DNA of 64,000 nucleotides from Saururus chinensis (lineage: Eukaryota; Streptophyta; Magnoliopsida; Piperales; Saururaceae). The DNA is taken from the NCBI GenBank assembly GCA_035235625.1, contig CP141140.1:186001-250000 (forward strand). Direction: 5' to 3'. The notes beneath the pieces are model-generated. The model ran no database searches, was not told the DNA's origin, and saw only the letters and a list, made by a program, of their open reading frames with translations. How positions within the stretch are numbered: position 1 is the first letter of the stretch; the number at the start of each line of letters is the position of its first letter. This document shows positions 60,838-64,000 of the stretch, piece after piece. The position numbers were made by a program, and so were the translations under genes.

Positions 60838-63800
60838 TATAAGGACCCTCATCTTTAAACCGGTTTTGATTTTTATTTAATTATGGGTTATCGTGCAATT
60901 TACGTGTTTTCTGATCTTATTCGGTGATTTCGTAAATAAATAGAGTTTGTGATGGTTTTAACCAAAATTAACTTCAATATTAGTGGTTTTAAGTGATTTT
61001 AAACTAAATGTGAATTTTTGAGATTTTTCGGAATTTTCAATATTTTCCCAAAAATTAGGGTTTTGGCGGGACCCCTGTCGGCCCCACGGTCAAAAATTTT
61101 ATTTTTGTGTCAAATGAACCTAGATATATACTTAAGGTCCCACAAAAATTTTCAGAATTTTATTAGGCTAAAATTGTGCTTAAATTCGCAAAATAACCAC
61201 TTTTAGCCTACTTTTCATATTTACACCCCAAAACTTACCTTTGCCTACCCCAACCCTTACTATAAAAGGGCAAACCAGAGCCATTTCCATTTTTGGGAAT
61301 AGGCTAAGGAAGGAGGTCTGGCCTAATCCCCACTTAGGCCCGAATTAGAAGCCGATTAAGGTAAGCTTGCTCTAATTAAGCACTAATCCTTGGCTTTTCT
61401 CTTAATTTCTTCTAAATCTACCATTTTCCCCTTGATTCAATTCGTTTTTGACCATCAAAAGCTACTGATTTGTGTTTTACTACAAACCCTAACATTCAAA
61501 ATTCGATTTTTACTACCAACAAGCCCTAGATCTAAGATTTAATTAGGGATTTCTTAAGTAAATCGATTTCCATTGGTGTTTAATTCAAACTCATTGTATT
61601 TTCAAGGATTTCAAGAAGGGTGACTCTTCAATCCGAGCTTAATCAAGTGCTGAGGTAATGGGTCTTCGAAATCTCTGTTTATCCATGGTAAAACTCTTCA
61701 TTTTTGGCTTATTTCGAAATGTTTTGCTTGATTTAGTGTGTTAATGGTAAGATTAGAAAATGGAATTATTTAATCCCGATTTCTTAGGGTTTTGCATTAT
61801 TATGGTTTGGTTTGATATTCTGGAAGTCAAGGAGGACTTTTGATGATGATTAGGGTGTTAGATGTGGATTTGAAGTGTTTTCTATGGTGTTTCGGTTTGG
61901 ATTTGCGAAAGGAAGAAGATGACTGTGCCGTGTTGGCGATCGATCGGCCTTGCAGGGCGATCGATCGGCTGAACTGAAATTTTTAAAATTTTGCGTGTAA
62001 CCGATCGAACAGCCTGAAGGGCGATCGATCGGCTACACAGAAAATTGCATGTTGAGTGTATGATGCCTATTTTGATGATTCCACTTTAGCTTGCCAATTT
62101 TATATGAATGTGGAGTGTTTTAAGCTATGTTAGGCTACTGGAAATGCATGCTATTGAGTTTATGGAGTTGAGATATATGCTTAGTGATGGTGGAATGACT
62201 TATGTTTTGTGGCATGATGTTGGAATCGTTATTTTGAAATTATGAATAGTTGTTTCCCTTTGGTTAAGCATATTTCAGTAGGACTACAATCATTGTTGGA
62301 CAGATTTGTCATGATAAATTGTGATTAATGGTGTGTGAATGTTGGTGAATGCCATGACTCAATGATGAAATGAGTGATGTTATAGGTGTTTAGCCTTTGT
62401 GGTTGAGTTTTGAATCTAGCTAAGATTTCAACGATTCTTCTACTATGATTTCCGCTGGGATTCATGTTTAGGTAGAAATTCACATGTGTAGTGTGGTAGT
62501 GAGTTGATTTTCAAGCATGTTAATATGCATCATGTGAAAGGCTTCTACTAGTTACACACACACATGTGGGGGTTAAATGATGATGTTGAAGCTTAATATC
62601 GTGATTATGAATGATGCATTAGGGGCTGGTGAGAGCACTTATCATGATTAGGATTCATGTATGCTTTGCCCACGCATGTACCATGCTGCACGCATCATGA
62701 AAATGGATTTCCAATTGAGGCTTCATCGTGATTAATCAAATTTGACCGATTGGATGCAATGTGATGGAATTGTGTGCCGGGTTTATCGGTCGTGGATTAA
62801 TCGCAAGTTGATTGGTCCGAAAGGACATATTTTGATTTGAAGTTCCTGTGTTGAACGATTTGGAGTTCCTGTGTGGAACGAGTGCACTCCCCAGGTTGAG
62901 TCTTGTTTAATGGAATGATGTGGGGACGAGTTGTGTACTTGTCTTGCGGATATGTGAGAATATTATTATGTGTGTCATCTGGACCCTGAGAATCCAGTGT
63001 GGTATGCCGTGTGCACCCCGCTACCACGTGTTTTAGGGTTCTCTGTGTGAGAACTCGGGCTCTTCCCTCCGCAGGAGATGTCCCTGGGCGAACACCCCTG
63101 CTCTAGATTCTCTGTGTGAGAATGGGACATCCTTGGCCAGGATCGTCCAGGGCGAGCAGTATTAGGGATTGACAACCCCGATCTTTCTTGAATTCTTGTG
63201 TAAAATTTTGTACCATGACACGCCTTCGTGGCCTTGTCTATGCTCCCGTCTGTGTGACATTAATGTGTAATTACTCCTTGATGGAGGTTGATTGTGATGA
63301 TGCTATGCATGTGGATTATGTGTGTTAGAGATACATCCATGCATGCTGATTTCGATGTTATGCATGTGGATTAGGTATGTTAGAGATACATCCATGCATG
63401 CTGATTTTGATGTTATGCATGTGGAATATGTATGTTAGAGATACATCCATGCATGTTGATTTTGATGTTATGCATGTGGAATATGTATGTTAGAGATACA
63501 TCCATGCGGGATTGGTTATGATGTGAATGCATGTGGGAATATGTATGCTAGAGATACATCCATGCAGGTTGAATTATGCATTTTTATGCAGTGTTAAGTG
63601 ATATGAATGTGTGATCAGAAAGTGATGCACCATGTAAATCTTTGATCTGAAACGATCTCATTTCTAAGCTATCGTATTTTCTACGTTGACAGTGACATTA
63701 AAACCATTGCTGAGTGTTAAAACTCACCCCTCTTTTGTGTTTTGATTTGGGGCTGCGTGGTACGACACGCAGACGGACAGGATTGCCTTTTTGAGGAAAG

Positions 63801-64000
63801 GTCAGAGGTAGCTTGGGTGTGATGATGGAGATCGTTGCGTGACTTATCATCGTTCTTTCATGCTTTATGTTCGAACCTTTGTGTAGGGTTCTTGTTGTGG
63901 TTTTATGTCACATGTTACAGTTATGTTTGCTTATGACTTATTTTGAGCCGGTGTGGGCTTTACTTAACTAAGTTTGTGGGTTTGAGATTGTTGTTTACTT
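60838..64000 (+). mobile_element. E4, inverted copy of the E-family LTR, cut by window edge
   Basis: It begins 'tataaggaccctc' (E-family 'tgtaaggaccct' with one changed base) and runs collinear with the reverse complement of E1. It has ACTATAAAAG at 61259-61268, the CGATCGATCG cluster at about 61935-62035 and five minisatellite copies at 63315-63575. The window ends before its expected 'ggggcgtgaca' end, so it could be a solo LTR or the 5' LTR of a complete element. Confidence 0.75.

Overview
This window is plant nuclear DNA, almost certainly from a flowering plant with a large, repeat-rich genome. The evidence is one complete spliced cytochrome P450 gene of the plant-only CYP709 type, Stowaway-like MITEs in its introns, Ty3/gypsy chromoviral (Tekay/Del-like) and Ty1/copia (Sirevirus-like) LTR retrotransposons, and many long solo LTRs. 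I cannot name the species. No rRNA, tRNA or CRISPR array was seen.

Layout. 1-2226: a plus-strand gypsy LTR cut by the window edge. 2227-4390: AT-rich DNA with MITE-like pieces. 4390-22325: a four-layer nest. An old long LTR (D) was entered by a younger 4.3-kb LTR of its own family (A, 5645-18710, TSD gatca). A was entered by a near-intact Tekay-like element (B, 7080-15817, TSD catac). D was separately entered by a 1.9-kb solo LTR (C, 19544-21442). 23106-27020: the only host gene, a five-exon CYP709-like P450 on the minus strand, predicted at 522 aa with all signature motifs. 27021-29371: intergenic DNA. 29377-32881: the first of four ~3.3-3.5-kb solo LTRs of one family (E1-E4).

From about 33500 to 60300 lies an old copia complex on the minus strand, which looks like LTR-K-LTR-H-LTR sharing a middle LTR. 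It acted as a landing pad. A broken Tekay-like element (F, TSD caaat) sits in the 3' LTR of H. Solo LTR E2 (TSD tatta) and a 2.1-kb solo LTR G (TSD cactt) sit in the gag of H, and E3 (TSD cttat) sits inside G. A gypsy solo LTR (L) sits in the outer LTR of K, and a 527-bp copia-type solo LTR (M, TSD caatc) sits inside L. E4 starts at 60838 and runs off the right edge.

The main surprise is in element B. Between its 5' LTR and gag, in the sense direction, it carries an extra intact 171-aa reading frame. The encoded acidic protein has two SUMO-interaction-like stretches, a DLNxxP (EAR-type) motif and a C-terminal CCHC zinc knuckle. The sister element F has no room for it. I read it as a candidate accessory protein. 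All family calls are made by eye from motifs and repeats, without database searches.
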